Position numbers and translations under genes: made by a program
Assembly (NCBI GenBank): GCA_900545885.1
Contig: URAF01000010.1
Span: forward strand, 12,576-76,575
DNA from: an uncultured Eubacteriales bacterium
GTDB lineage: Bacteria > Bacillota > Clostridia > Christensenellales > CAG-917
Length of the DNA: 64,000 nucleotides
Direction of reading: 5' to 3'
Shown: piece by piece, positions 25,614-33,747 of the stretch
Layout: every line of letters begins with the position of its first letter
How positions within the stretch are numbered: the stretch's first letter is position 1
Notes under the pieces: generated by a model
Seen by the model: the letters and a program-made list of their open reading frames with translations, nothing else
What the model was told of the DNA's origin: nothing
Database searches by the model: none

Positions 25614-26387
25614 GTGTTTCTGGTCGTGAAAAGGAAAAGTTTAATCGTCGTTGCGGCTCTGACATTGGTGTTTGTCGTTGCGCTTGCCGCGCTCGGAGCG
25701 TCGGGAACGGCGGCGGTGTTTTTCGGAGAAAGCACGAGAAAAATCCCCGTTTACAGAGTAGCCCGCGCGGAAGATACGGACAAAGTCATTGCATTGACTT
25801 TTGACGCGGCGTGGGGCGCGGACAAAACGCAGGGTATCATCGACATTCTGAACGAATACGACGCCGACGCAACGTTTTTCCTCGTGGGGTTCTGGATTGA
25901 CAAGTACGAAGAAGAAGTCAAAGCCATAGCCGAAGCGGGACTGGAAATCGGCAACCATTCCAAAAACCACCTCAATATGCCAAGGCTCAACGAGGATTCC
26001 ATTCGCGAAGAAATCAGTTCGGTCAACGGAAGAATAGAAGAACTCACGGGAGTGCGTCCGACCTTTTTCCGTGCGCCGTACGGCGACTATTCCAACCGCC
26101 TGCTCACCGTCGTGGACGAGCTTGATATGGTGGGAATACAGTGGAGCATAGACAGCCTCGACTGGAAGGGGCTTTCGGCAAAAGAGATAGTTGAACGTGT
26201 CGTTCCAAAGGCAAAAAGTGGCGATATTGTACTTTTCCACAACAACTCGGACCACGTTCTCGACGCCTTGCCCCTCGTCATTATGGGGTTGAAAAACAAA
26301 GGGTTCCGTTTCGTCGGACTGTCCGACATGGTGGCAACGGAGAACTTCACCGTGGACTCGGCTGGCGAACAACATTCGCTTGACTGA
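25614..26387 (+). CDS. pdaB: Polysaccharide deacetylase, PdaB-like sporulation protein
   Basis: 257 aa, GTG start with GAGGTGA upstream. A membrane anchor (about 8-32) precedes FGESTRKIPVYRV, the hallmark of the PdaB subgroup. The NodB domain has LTFDAAWG (catalytic Asp), metal His pair in NHSKNH, and FFRAPYGDYSN. It is expected outside the membrane acting on peptidoglycan; PdaB proteins are needed for spore stability in Bacillus. No clear sporulation promoter was recognised upstream. Confidence 0.9.
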   Translation: MFLVVKRKSLIVVAALTLVFVVALAALGASGTAAVFFGESTRKIPVYRVARAEDTDKVIALTFDAAWGADKTQGIIDILNEYDADATFFLVGFWIDKYEEEVKAIAEAGLEIGNHSKNHLNMPRLNEDSIREEISSVNGRIEELTGVRPTFFRAPYGDYSNRLLTVVDELDMVGIQWSIDSLDWKGLSAKEIVERVVPKAKSGDIVLFHNNSDHVLDALPLVIMGLKNKGFRFVGLSDMVATENFTVDSAGEQHSLD

Positions 26388-26435
26388 AATACGATTGCGT
26401 GGCAACGCCAATCCAAAACGCAATTCGGAGGAACT

Positions 26436-27053
26436 ATGGGCTACGAACAAATGCAGAACAACAGAGCTTACGTTGCGGGCAAGGTGTTGTCCGCTCCCGT
26501 TTTCTCGCACGAGGTTATGGGGGAACGGTTTTACGATTTCGTGCTGGGAGTGCGGCGCCTTTCCGAACAGGAAGACGAAATTCCCGTTACGGTGTCGGAC
26601 AGACTGTTTTTGAGCGAGGACGAACTTGCGGTCGGCACAACGGTCGCCGTAGAGGGACAGTTGCGCAGTTACAACAAAATCGTGGACGGCAAGAGCAAAC
26701 TCGTGCTCAGGATATTCGCAAGGGAACTGTGCGAACCGTCGGGAGAAGCGCCCAACGTCATAGAACTCGAAGGGTACGTCTGCAAAACTCCCGTTTACCG
26801 CACCACACCTTTCAAGCGCGAAATATGCGACCTTTTGCTTGCGGTGAACAGAGCGTACAACAAATCCGATTACATACCCGCGATTGCGTGGGGCAGAAAC
26901 GCGCGGTATGCCGGTGAATTCAAGGTCGGCGACCGTGTGTCGGTTGTCGGAAGAATTCAGTCGAGAGTGTACCAGAAAACACTCGAAGACGGAACGGTAG
27001 AAAACCGAACGGCATACGAAGTGTCCGTTTCCAAAATGGAAAAGGGCGAATGA
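26436..27053 (+). CDS. Two-OB-fold single-stranded DNA-binding-like protein
   Basis: 205 aa, SD TCGGAGG. Two SSB-like units in tandem: residues about 8-95 (NRAYVAGKVLSAPVFSHEVMGERFYDF) and about 105-200 (NVIELEGYVCKTPVYRTTPFKREICDLLLAVN, IPAIAWGRNARYAGEFKVGDRVSVVGRIQSR). The second keeps the classical Ssb strand pattern; the first is more divergent. It lacks the acidic C-terminal tip of replication Ssb. Clostridia carry such dual-OB proteins beside the main ssb. It may act in repair or sporulation; co-transcription with pdaB (48-bp gap) is likely. Confidence 0.8.
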   Translation: MGYEQMQNNRAYVAGKVLSAPVFSHEVMGERFYDFVLGVRRLSEQEDEIPVTVSDRLFLSEDELAVGTTVAVEGQLRSYNKIVDGKSKLVLRIFARELCEPSGEAPNVIELEGYVCKTPVYRTTPFKREICDLLLAVNRAYNKSDYIPAIAWGRNARYAGEFKVGDRVSVVGRIQSRVYQKTLEDGTVENRTAYEVSVSKMEKGE

Positions 27054-27133
27054 CTTGTTCCGGAAACAGAATCGGGTATTCAGGAGAAGTGTCAAGTCAT
27101 TAAATGCAAACTTCAGACTATTTTCGTAATTTA

Positions 27134-27159
27134 GGCGGCGCGGTCAGCGCCGTCTTTTG
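27134..27159 (+). terminator. Terminator after the SSB-like gene
   Basis: GGCGGCGC (27134-27141) pairs with GCGCCGTC (27147-27154), one G-U, then TTTTG. Confidence 0.7.
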
Positions 27160-27181
27160 TTATGATATTATTTGATATGGA

Positions 27182-27210
27182 TTTACTTTTTCCCGCGCGT
27201 GGTGTATAAT
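27182..27210 (+). promoter_or_regulatory. Promoter of the alpha-galactosidase gene
   Basis: TTTACT (27182-27187), 17-nt spacer, TATAAT (27205-27210). Confidence 0.65.
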
Positions 27211-27237
27211 TCATTCAGCAATGATTTGGAGAGCGAT

Positions 27238-28911
27238 ATGAACTTTTCGGATTTCGAACTGAAAATCGTATATTCCGTCGACGGAAAAAGCGTCGAAACG
27301 TCGGACGGCGACTCCGTTCTCGGAGTTGTAAAAACCGTTGCCGACGACAGAATTACCGTGACTTTGAACGCTTCCCGCAAAGTGGAAGTGCTGTCGGCGA
27401 AACTACTTGCAAAACGCGAATACTCCGCGGACGAAGCCTTTTTCGCGGCGGGGTATCAGTCGTGGACGACTTCCCGCGAATACACTTCCAAGGACAGACA
27501 ACGCGGACTTCGCAATCTCGGCAATCTCCCTGTCGTAAGACAGTTTGCGGTGCCTACGGGCGACTACGATTTTGCGGCGTACGGCAGAAAACTTTACCAT
27601 TCGGTAGGTTATACCTATTTCAGGAACGGCGACAATCTGGAATTTTTTGGTTCGCTTGACGAAAAGAGCGGCGTCACGCTTTTCTACGCCGATATGAAAC
27701 AGAAACTGTTTGCCGTGACGAAAGACGTAGAGGGGCTTGTTTTCGTCGGTGAATACAAACTTTTCGACGTGGTGAAATACGAAGGCGGTTACGACGAAGT
27801 GTTCGACAAATATTTCGCCGCGTATCCTTTGAAGTTCCCGAAGCGCGCGGAACATCTTGCGGGGTACACTTCGTGGTACAACTACTTCCAGAAAATCGAC
27901 GAAAAAATTATTCTTCGCGACCTTGAAGGACTGTCCGCCGTTGCGGGCGACAAGGCAAATATATTCCAGATTGACGACGGCTACGAACCCATGGTCGGCG
28001 ACTGGTTGCTTGACAATAAAGTGAAATTCCCGAAAGGAATGAAATATATCGCGGACGCCGTTCATTCCAAAGGCTATCTTGCGGGACTTTGGGTTGCGCC
28101 TTTCTCCGCGCAGTTCAAGGCGAAAATCGTCACCGAACACCCCGACTGGTTCCTGACCGACGAAAAAGGAAAGAAAATCATCGGCGGATTTGCATGGAAC
28201 GGATTTTACGTTCTCGACACCGAAAAACCCGAGGTTCGCGATTACGTGAAAAAAGTCTTCCGCAGAGTGTTCGACGAATGGGGGTTCGATATGGTTAAGT
28301 TGGATTTCCTGTATTCGGCGTGCATTCTTCCGCGCAACGGAAAGACAAGAGGACAGCTTATGCACGAAGCAATGGAATTCTTGCGTGAGTGCGTTGGCGA
28401 CAAACTTTTGCTCGGCTGCGGCGTGCCCATGATGTCGTCTTTCGGTTTTGTCGACGCTTGCAGAATAAGCTGCGACGTCGAACTGTCATTTGCCGACAAG
28501 TTCTATGTCAAGTGCACCAATCAGGAAGTCATTTCGGCGAAGAACGCAATGAACAACTCCGTTTTCCGTCGTCACCTCAACAAACGCATATTCCTGAACG
28601 ACCCCGACGTGTTCTTCCTGCGCGACGGAGGTATGAAACGCGCCGATTTTACTTTCGAACAGAAAAAGCTGCTTGCGAAAGTCAACAATATGTTCGGCAA
28701 CGTGCTTTTCGTGTCGGACAACGCCGCGGAATACGATTCCGCAAAGAAACAGGTTTTGCTTGACGCGTACAAACCATTCGACGGCAAAATCCTGCGCGCT
28801 TACCGCGTTTCACGCGACCGTATAAGAGTGGATTACGTCACGGACGGTGTGGAAAAGCGGTTCGAGTTCGACCTTGCCACGGGCGAGAATACGGACAGAG
28901 CGGTGAAATAA
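27238..28911 (+). CDS. GH36-family alpha-galactosidase
   Basis: 557 aa from the ATG at 27238 (SD GGAGAG). A beta-sandwich N-terminal domain (1-200) precedes a TIM barrel: TSWYNYFQKIDE, FQIDDGYEPMVGDWL, LWVAPFSAQ, nucleophile Asp356 in DMVKLDFLY and acid/base Asp413 in CRISCDVEL. No signal peptide, so it cleaves imported galactosides in the cytosol. No sugar transporter is adjacent; the next gene (yggS) overlaps the stop by one base, an unexpected pairing that is probably only transcriptional. Confidence 0.9.
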   Translation: MNFSDFELKIVYSVDGKSVETSDGDSVLGVVKTVADDRITVTLNASRKVEVLSAKLLAKREYSADEAFFAAGYQSWTTSREYTSKDRQRGLRNLGNLPVVRQFAVPTGDYDFAAYGRKLYHSVGYTYFRNGDNLEFFGSLDEKSGVTLFYADMKQKLFAVTKDVEGLVFVGEYKLFDVVKYEGGYDEVFDKYFAAYPLKFPKRAEHLAGYTSWYNYFQKIDEKIILRDLEGLSAVAGDKANIFQIDDGYEPMVGDWLLDNKVKFPKGMKYIADAVHSKGYLAGLWVAPFSAQFKAKIVTEHPDWFLTDEKGKKIIGGFAWNGFYVLDTEKPEVRDYVKKVFRRVFDEWGFDMVKLDFLYSACILPRNGKTRGQLMHEAMEFLRECVGDKLLLGCGVPMMSSFGFVDACRISCDVELSFADKFYVKCTNQEVISAKNAMNNSVFRRHLNKRIFLNDPDVFFLRDGGMKRADFTFEQKKLLAKVNNMFGNVLFVSDNAAEYDSAKKQVLLDAYKPFDGKILRAYRVSRDRIRVDYVTDGVEKRFEFDLATGENTDRAVK

Positions 28912-29600
28912 TGGTATATCGTGAACATATCGACGATGTAAGACGCGCCGTCGGCGAATGCGGCAGAGAAGTCACGGTTGTGGCGGCGGTCAAAATGCAG
29001 ACTTCCGAAACGGTGGACGAACTTATGAAGATTGCCCCCGATTTCGTGCTCGGCGAAAACAGAGTGCAGGAGCTCACCGCGAAGTACAATCCCGCGTACC
29101 GCTGGCAGTTCATCGGACAGTTGCAGACAAACAAAGTTAAGTATATAATCGACAAGGTCGAACTGATACATTCTCTCGACCGCGAAGAGCTTGCCAAAGA
29201 AATAGAAAAGCAAGCCGCAAAACACGGCAAAGTTCAGGATTGCCTTGTCGAAGTCAATATGGGCAGCGAAATCTCCAAAGGCGGCGTTGCACCCGAAGCG
29301 GCGGAAGATTTCGTTCGTTCGCTTGCCGCTTATCCGCATATTAGGGTAAAAGGCATAATGAGTGTTCTGCCCAACCTCGGCGATACGCCCGAACTCGACG
29401 CGCTTTACGCTTCGCTTTACGAACTTTTCCAACGAGTGAAGCAAATCAAACAACCCAATCTCGACGCCGTGTACCTTTCGGCAGGTATGAGCAACGACTA
29501 CCGCATAGCTCTGCGGCACGGCGCAAACATAATCCGTCTGGGGCGCACGCTTTTCGGCGAACGCGTTTACCCTGCGGCGGCGATTACAGAGCAGAGATAA
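28911..29600 (+). CDS. yggS: YggS-family PLP homeostasis protein (YlmE)
   Basis: 229 aa. PLP-bound alanine-racemase-fold protein without known catalysis; Lys28 in VVAAVKMQ is the PLP lysine. HSLDREELAKEIEKQAAK and VEVNMGSEISKGG are typical, as is the C-terminal GANIIRLGRTLFGER. TAATG overlap with the galactosidase gene. In Gram-positives this gene begins the ylmE-ylmF(sepF) group, as here. Confidence 0.95.
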   Translation: MVYREHIDDVRRAVGECGREVTVVAAVKMQTSETVDELMKIAPDFVLGENRVQELTAKYNPAYRWQFIGQLQTNKVKYIIDKVELIHSLDREELAKEIEKQAAKHGKVQDCLVEVNMGSEISKGGVAPEAAEDFVRSLAAYPHIRVKGIMSVLPNLGDTPELDALYASLYELFQRVKQIKQPNLDAVYLSAGMSNDYRIALRHGANIIRLGRTLFGERVYPAAAITEQR

Positions 29601-29613
29601 TTGTGAGGTGTTT

Positions 29614-30030
29614 ATGAACGACCGCGATTTCTATCAATCCGATTCACCTCGTCCCGAAATGCCCTTCGGCGACGGACGCAGGTTCAATTCCGAAGCCCCC
29701 CGCGGCGGCGGAAGGTTGTCCCGTTTGTTCGGCGGACAGGATACGCCCGCGCGTTCGACAATGCAACAGCAGACCTCGGGCGGTACGGTTATTTATTCTC
29801 CGTCCACTTACGAGGACGTGCAGCTGCTCATCGACCACCTCAAAATGCGCGAACAGGTTATCGTCGACTTTTCAGACATAAACCAGACGTCCGTCTACCG
29901 TATTCTCGACTTTATGAGCGGGGCGATTTACGCGCTCAACGGTTCCATTCAGCAAATCACCAAAAACATATTCCTTTTTGCGCCGAGCGGAGTTACAATC
30001 ACCGTTCCCCCGAACCTCGGCCGCAGATAA
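29614..30030 (+). CDS. sepF: Cell division protein SepF
   Basis: 138 aa from the ATG at 29614 (SD GTGAGGTG). The N-terminus is short and hydrophilic followed by a Gly/Arg-rich linker (residues 15-55). The conserved SepF core is at 60-138: VIYSPSTYEDVQLLIDHLKMREQVIVDF, MSGAIYALNGSIQQITKNIFLFAPSGVTI. It anchors FtsZ to the membrane and can substitute for FtsA. The N-terminal amphipathic helix is not obvious here. Confidence 0.95.
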   Translation: MNDRDFYQSDSPRPEMPFGDGRRFNSEAPRGGGRLSRLFGGQDTPARSTMQQQTSGGTVIYSPSTYEDVQLLIDHLKMREQVIVDFSDINQTSVYRILDFMSGAIYALNGSIQQITKNIFLFAPSGVTITVPPNLGRR

Positions 30031-30060
30031 CGCACAGCCCACTCACGACCGTTCAGTTTT

Positions 30061-30918
30061 ATGGAAGAAAACAAAAAATTCAGCATGAAAGAAGCCGCCA
30101 AAAAGTGGCTTGACGAAACCAAAGCGTTTTTCAAAGACTTCAAATGGGACAAAGCGCACGTAACCGTGTTGCTCAAATACCTGTTTGAAGCCCTTTTCTT
30201 TGCTTTTATAATCACTTTCGACCTTTGCATGAAAGACTACCTTTACGGTTTTCTCGAAGCGCACGGCGGAAATTATACAGTAATAAAAGGCTTTCTCGAC
30301 CTCACATACTCCGAAAACACGGGTATGGGGTTCGGCTTGTTCAAGGACGGAACGGTTATGCTCACCGTAATGACGGCAATAGTCATTTTCGTCATAATCG
30401 TGTATCTGCTTGCCGTCCGCAAAGACAAAGCGTACATTCGCATTCCGCTCATCATGGTTGCGGCAGGCGGCATCGGAAACCTCGTGGACAGAATAGCACT
30501 CGGATACGTTCGCGACTTTTTCGAATTCACGTTTATGGACTTTGCGATTTTCAACATTGCGGACGCGTTCGTGACAGTCGGTGCAATCGTGCTTATCATA
30601 GGATTGCTGATTATGCTTGTGACCGAGTCCAAAGGCGAATGGAAAGCCAACACGGCGGAAAATAACGGCGAAAACGGCGGGAACTTCACAATCGAAGCAA
30701 TGGACGGTTCGGCGGACAACGCGGATTGTGGCAATAAAGAAAACGCCGACGGCAACGCGGACGGCGAAAGCAAACACGCGGATAATGCGGCGGAAAACAA
30801 TGCAGAGGAAAGCGGCGAAACCAAAGAGCCGCGCGACAGCGTGAAGTTCACCGTTACGGCGGAACCCGAAAACACATCAAATCAATCCGACAACGCAGAC
30901 GGAGAAGAGCGGAAATGA
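30061..30918 (+). CDS. lspA: Signal peptidase II with long acidic C-terminal tail
   Basis: 285 aa, against about 160 for the family. The core (30-190) has four membrane helices and both catalytic aspartates: Asp143 in GNLVDR and Asp168 in FNIADAF. It removes lipoprotein signal peptides, such as that of the giant lipoprotein in this window. Residues 1-33 are a charged N-terminal extension. Residues about 195-285 are an acidic Asn/Asp/Glu/Gly-rich tail predicted to be disordered and cytosolic. No clear Shine-Dalgarno precedes the ATG. It overlaps rluD by ATGA. Confidence 0.92.
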   Translation: MEENKKFSMKEAAKKWLDETKAFFKDFKWDKAHVTVLLKYLFEALFFAFIITFDLCMKDYLYGFLEAHGGNYTVIKGFLDLTYSENTGMGFGLFKDGTVMLTVMTAIVIFVIIVYLLAVRKDKAYIRIPLIMVAAGGIGNLVDRIALGYVRDFFEFTFMDFAIFNIADAFVTVGAIVLIIGLLIMLVTESKGEWKANTAENNGENGGNFTIEAMDGSADNADCGNKENADGNADGESKHADNAAENNAEESGETKEPRDSVKFTVTAEPENTSNQSDNADGEERK

Positions 30919-31823
30919 ATTTTGTCGTCGGTGACAGCTCCATACGTCTTGACGTTTTTCTGGCGCGCGAATGCGCGCTTTCGCGTTCTGCGGCAAGCAA
31001 CGTAATAACTTCCGACGGCGCAGTTGTAAATGGTGTGCGCAGGTTCAAAAGCGGGTTTGATTTGAAAGCGGGCGACAGCGTGGAATTCGAAATTCCCGCG
31101 CCCAAGGAACTCAACGTCGAAGCCGCGGACATACCGCTCAAAATAGTGTATCAGGACGACAATTTCGCGGTGATAGACAAGCCGCAGGGTATGGTCGTAC
31201 ATCAGGCGGGCAGTTACCGCGCCGCGGATACGCTTGTCAACGCATTGCTTTTCAACCTTAAAAACCTTAGCTCCATAAACGGCGTAATCCGTCCCGGTAT
31301 AGTGCACAGACTGGACAAGGACACGTCGGGATTGATTGTGGTTGCAAAGAACGATGAGGCGCACAAAAACCTTGCTTCGCAAATCGAGAAAAAGACGGCG
31401 CGCAGGATATATTACGGACTTGTGGACGGCAACGTCAAAGAGGACGAAGGAACGGTGGACGCTCCAATAGCAAGAAGCAAGCGCGACCGCAAGAAAATGG
31501 CGGTAGACCCCGACGGCAGACGTGCCGTAACTCACTACAAGGTGCTGGAAAGATACGGCAAATATACGCTAGTGCGGTTCGAGTTGGAAACGGGACGCAC
31601 GCACCAGATACGCGTGCATTCGGCGTACATTCATCACCCCATAGTCGGCGACCCCGTTTACGGCGGGTCAACGGTATTGTACAAAAACGGACAGTTGCTC
31701 CACGCAAAGGAACTGGTGCTCAAAAGTCCGACCACGGGAGAGACCGTAAAGTTTGAAAGCGAACTTCCCGAACACTTTGCAAAAGTTCTCGAAAAACTGC
31801 GCAAAGAAACGGGCGGAAACTGA
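30915..31823 (+). CDS. rluD: RluD-family 23S rRNA pseudouridine synthase
   Basis: 302 aa. The N-terminal S4 RNA-binding domain (1-60) is followed by the catalytic domain with Asp134 in GIVHRLDKDTSGLIV and TGRTHQIRVH. Neighbour lspA is the common partner of this gene (ylyB in Bacillus). Which of the rluC/rluD/ylyB substrates it modifies cannot be told from sequence. Confidence 0.93.
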   Translation: MNFVVGDSSIRLDVFLARECALSRSAASNVITSDGAVVNGVRRFKSGFDLKAGDSVEFEIPAPKELNVEAADIPLKIVYQDDNFAVIDKPQGMVVHQAGSYRAADTLVNALLFNLKNLSSINGVIRPGIVHRLDKDTSGLIVVAKNDEAHKNLASQIEKKTARRIYYGLVDGNVKEDEGTVDAPIARSKRDRKKMAVDPDGRRAVTHYKVLERYGKYTLVRFELETGRTHQIRVHSAYIHHPIVGDPVYGGSTVLYKNGQLLHAKELVLKSPTTGETVKFESELPEHFAKVLEKLRKETGGN

Positions 31824-31858
31824 AACGGAAACAAAAAATCCAAAAAAGAAAACAACAC

Positions 31859-31886
31859 AAAAAGCGGCTTTATGCCGCTTTTTCTT
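31859..31886. terminator. Bidirectional terminator between rluD and rqcH
   Basis: AAAAAGCGGC and GCCGCTTTTT enclose TTTAT; T-rich on both sides. Confidence 0.85.
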
Positions 31887-31919
31887 ATGGTTGAAATGTC
31901 TATTTTGTCGAATTATGCT

Positions 31920-33620
31920 TTATCTCACCAGCAATTCTTTGTGCGCGTCGGGCTTTGCCACAACGGTTTTGTAGTCGGTGTAAATGACTTGCCCCGGGTG
32001 TCCCGAAGGACGGCGTTTTACGTTGCGGCGTTCGGTGTAGTCGACTTCGACGTTTGCTCCCGCGTTTGACGCCGCAATCTCCGCTGCGGTCTTAACAACG
32101 CTTTCGGGAACGGGGTTTCCGCCGCTCATCACGACGACGTGCGCACCGTGTGCGTTTTTCACATGCAACCACAAATCGCCGCCTCCCGCAATGCGGAAAG
32201 TCAGTTCTTCGTTTTGCAAATTGTTTTTGCCCGCATAGACGGTAAACCCTTCGATTTCGTATTCGTAGGGAGGTTCGGGTTTTTCCTTGCGCACTTTGCT
32301 TTTTTGAGATTTGCGTTTTACCGCTCCGAGTCTTGCAAGTTCTTCTTCAATAGCCGAAGTCGACGCGTCGAAGGGCAGAGTCCGCAGTTCTTCTTCTATC
32401 GACGAAACGTAATGGAACAGAGCGATGTCGTCTTCCAGTTTCTTTTCCGTGAACTCTTTGGTGCGTTTCAGCTTGTTGTACTTGTTGTAATAAGCCGCGG
32501 AGTTCTTTGACGGCGACAGTCTTTCGTCAAGCGGAATTTCCACCTCTTCGTCGGTGTAGTAATTCAGACATTTCAGTACTTTGTCACCTTTTTGCACGCG
32601 GTATATATTGGACACGATGAGTTCGCCCATAATGCGCCATTTGTCCATGTTTTCGCACTCCGCAAGTCTTTCGCGGTCTATGCCGATGTTCTTTTCCGTG
32701 CGGTTTTTCAGTCGCTTTACCGCCGAACTCAGGTTTTTCAATCGCGCTTTGTTGCGGATTTCTCCGTCGCATTCCGTGTTGAACGCGTCGTAAGCCTGCG
32801 ATATGGTGTCAAACTCTTTGACTTCGCCTTTCAGTACGCCGTATGGGAAAGGGTAAACGTCTTTCCCGCCAATTATACAGGGGTGGTATAAAGGACTTTC
32901 GTTGATATTTCCGAGTTCGTCCAACAGCCCGAACAGGCGTTGTTTCCGGTCGTCGTCGAGCGCGGTCGGGCAGTTTGATTCGATTTCCGTTCTTCGCAGA
33001 ATTTCCGACACCGTAGCCCCCGAAAAACCCGATATTTTGTCAAGAAAATATCTGTGCAAGTCGCCGCCGAAAAAATCGTCGAGAAGTGCGCGCGCTTCGG
33101 GAGTTTTGTAGTTGGGTTTGGGTTGTTCGGGCGGGAAATATTTTGCTCCGCGCAGTACCACGTGTCCGCCTCCGTCGTCAAACGAAAGGTGTTTGACGGC
33201 GTCGAGTATCACCATATTTTCGTCGGTGAAAACTATGTTGGAGTAGCGATTCATAATCTCAACGAACAGGAAATAAACCGCGTCGTCGCGCATTTCCGTC
33301 CGCGCCAAGAATTTTGTCTGTATTATACGGTCGTTCGAAAACGTCGATATGCTATCAATTGCCGCAGACGACAGGTACTTTCTTAGCAGCATGCACATGT
33401 TGGGCGCCGTCACGGGATTTGCCTTACGCGACTCCGTCAGATGAAACCTCGGAGCCCCCGCGTTGCACGACGCCACAAGACATTCGTTACGTCCGCCTGC
33501 ACGCACAAAAAAGCGGATTTCGTCCGCTTCCGGTTGCACGATTTTGTCCACTCGTGCGCCTTTCAGTGTACTGTTCAGTTCGTTTGCCAGCGCGTCAAGC
33601 GCGAGATAGTCGCTGCCCAT
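31920..33620 (-). CDS. rqcH: Ribosome-associated quality control protein RqcH (NFACT/Rqc2 family)
   Basis: 566 aa. Binds stalled 50S-peptidyl-tRNA complexes and directs C-terminal alanine tailing. NFACT-N domain first; with the start at 33620 the essential DR motif falls at Asp97-Arg98 (STFSNDRII), the numbering I recall for Bacillus RqcH, which supports this start over a GTG 15 nt upstream. Helix-hairpin-helix and coiled-coil regions follow (about 200-420), then the NFACT-R domain (DLWLHVKNAHGAHVV, RRNVKRRPSGHPGQV). No Shine-Dalgarno; TATAAT ends 6 nt before the ATG. Confidence 0.95.
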   Translation of the reverse strand: MGSDYLALDALANELNSTLKGARVDKIVQPEADEIRFFVRAGGRNECLVASCNAGAPRFHLTESRKANPVTAPNMCMLLRKYLSSAAIDSISTFSNDRIIQTKFLARTEMRDDAVYFLFVEIMNRYSNIVFTDENMVILDAVKHLSFDDGGGHVVLRGAKYFPPEQPKPNYKTPEARALLDDFFGGDLHRYFLDKISGFSGATVSEILRRTEIESNCPTALDDDRKQRLFGLLDELGNINESPLYHPCIIGGKDVYPFPYGVLKGEVKEFDTISQAYDAFNTECDGEIRNKARLKNLSSAVKRLKNRTEKNIGIDRERLAECENMDKWRIMGELIVSNIYRVQKGDKVLKCLNYYTDEEVEIPLDERLSPSKNSAAYYNKYNKLKRTKEFTEKKLEDDIALFHYVSSIEEELRTLPFDASTSAIEEELARLGAVKRKSQKSKVRKEKPEPPYEYEIEGFTVYAGKNNLQNEELTFRIAGGGDLWLHVKNAHGAHVVVMSGGNPVPESVVKTAAEIAASNAGANVEVDYTERRNVKRRPSGHPGQVIYTDYKTVVAKPDAHKELLVR

Positions 33621-33626
33621 ATCATT

Positions 33627-33654
33627 ATTATACACGTATAATCGCCGATGGCAA
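33627..33654 (-). promoter_or_regulatory. Sigma-A promoter of rqcH, leaderless layout
   Basis: Minus strand TTGCCA (33654-33649), 16-nt spacer, TATAAT (33632-33627), then 6 nt to the ATG. Confidence 0.75.
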
Positions 33655-33666
33655 TGTAAAAATCGA

Positions 33667-33695
33667 TTGATTTTCGGTATCCTATGTGGTATAAT
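33667..33695 (+). promoter_or_regulatory. Sigma-A promoter of tig-clpP-clpX
   Basis: TTGATT (33667-33672), 17-nt spacer, TATAAT (33690-33695). It gives a normal leader with GGAGG before the ATG at 33748. Confidence 0.8.
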
Positions 33696-33747
33696 CCCTT
33701 TTACTTATGAATTAAATATCAATTATGGCAACATAATCGGAGGACAA

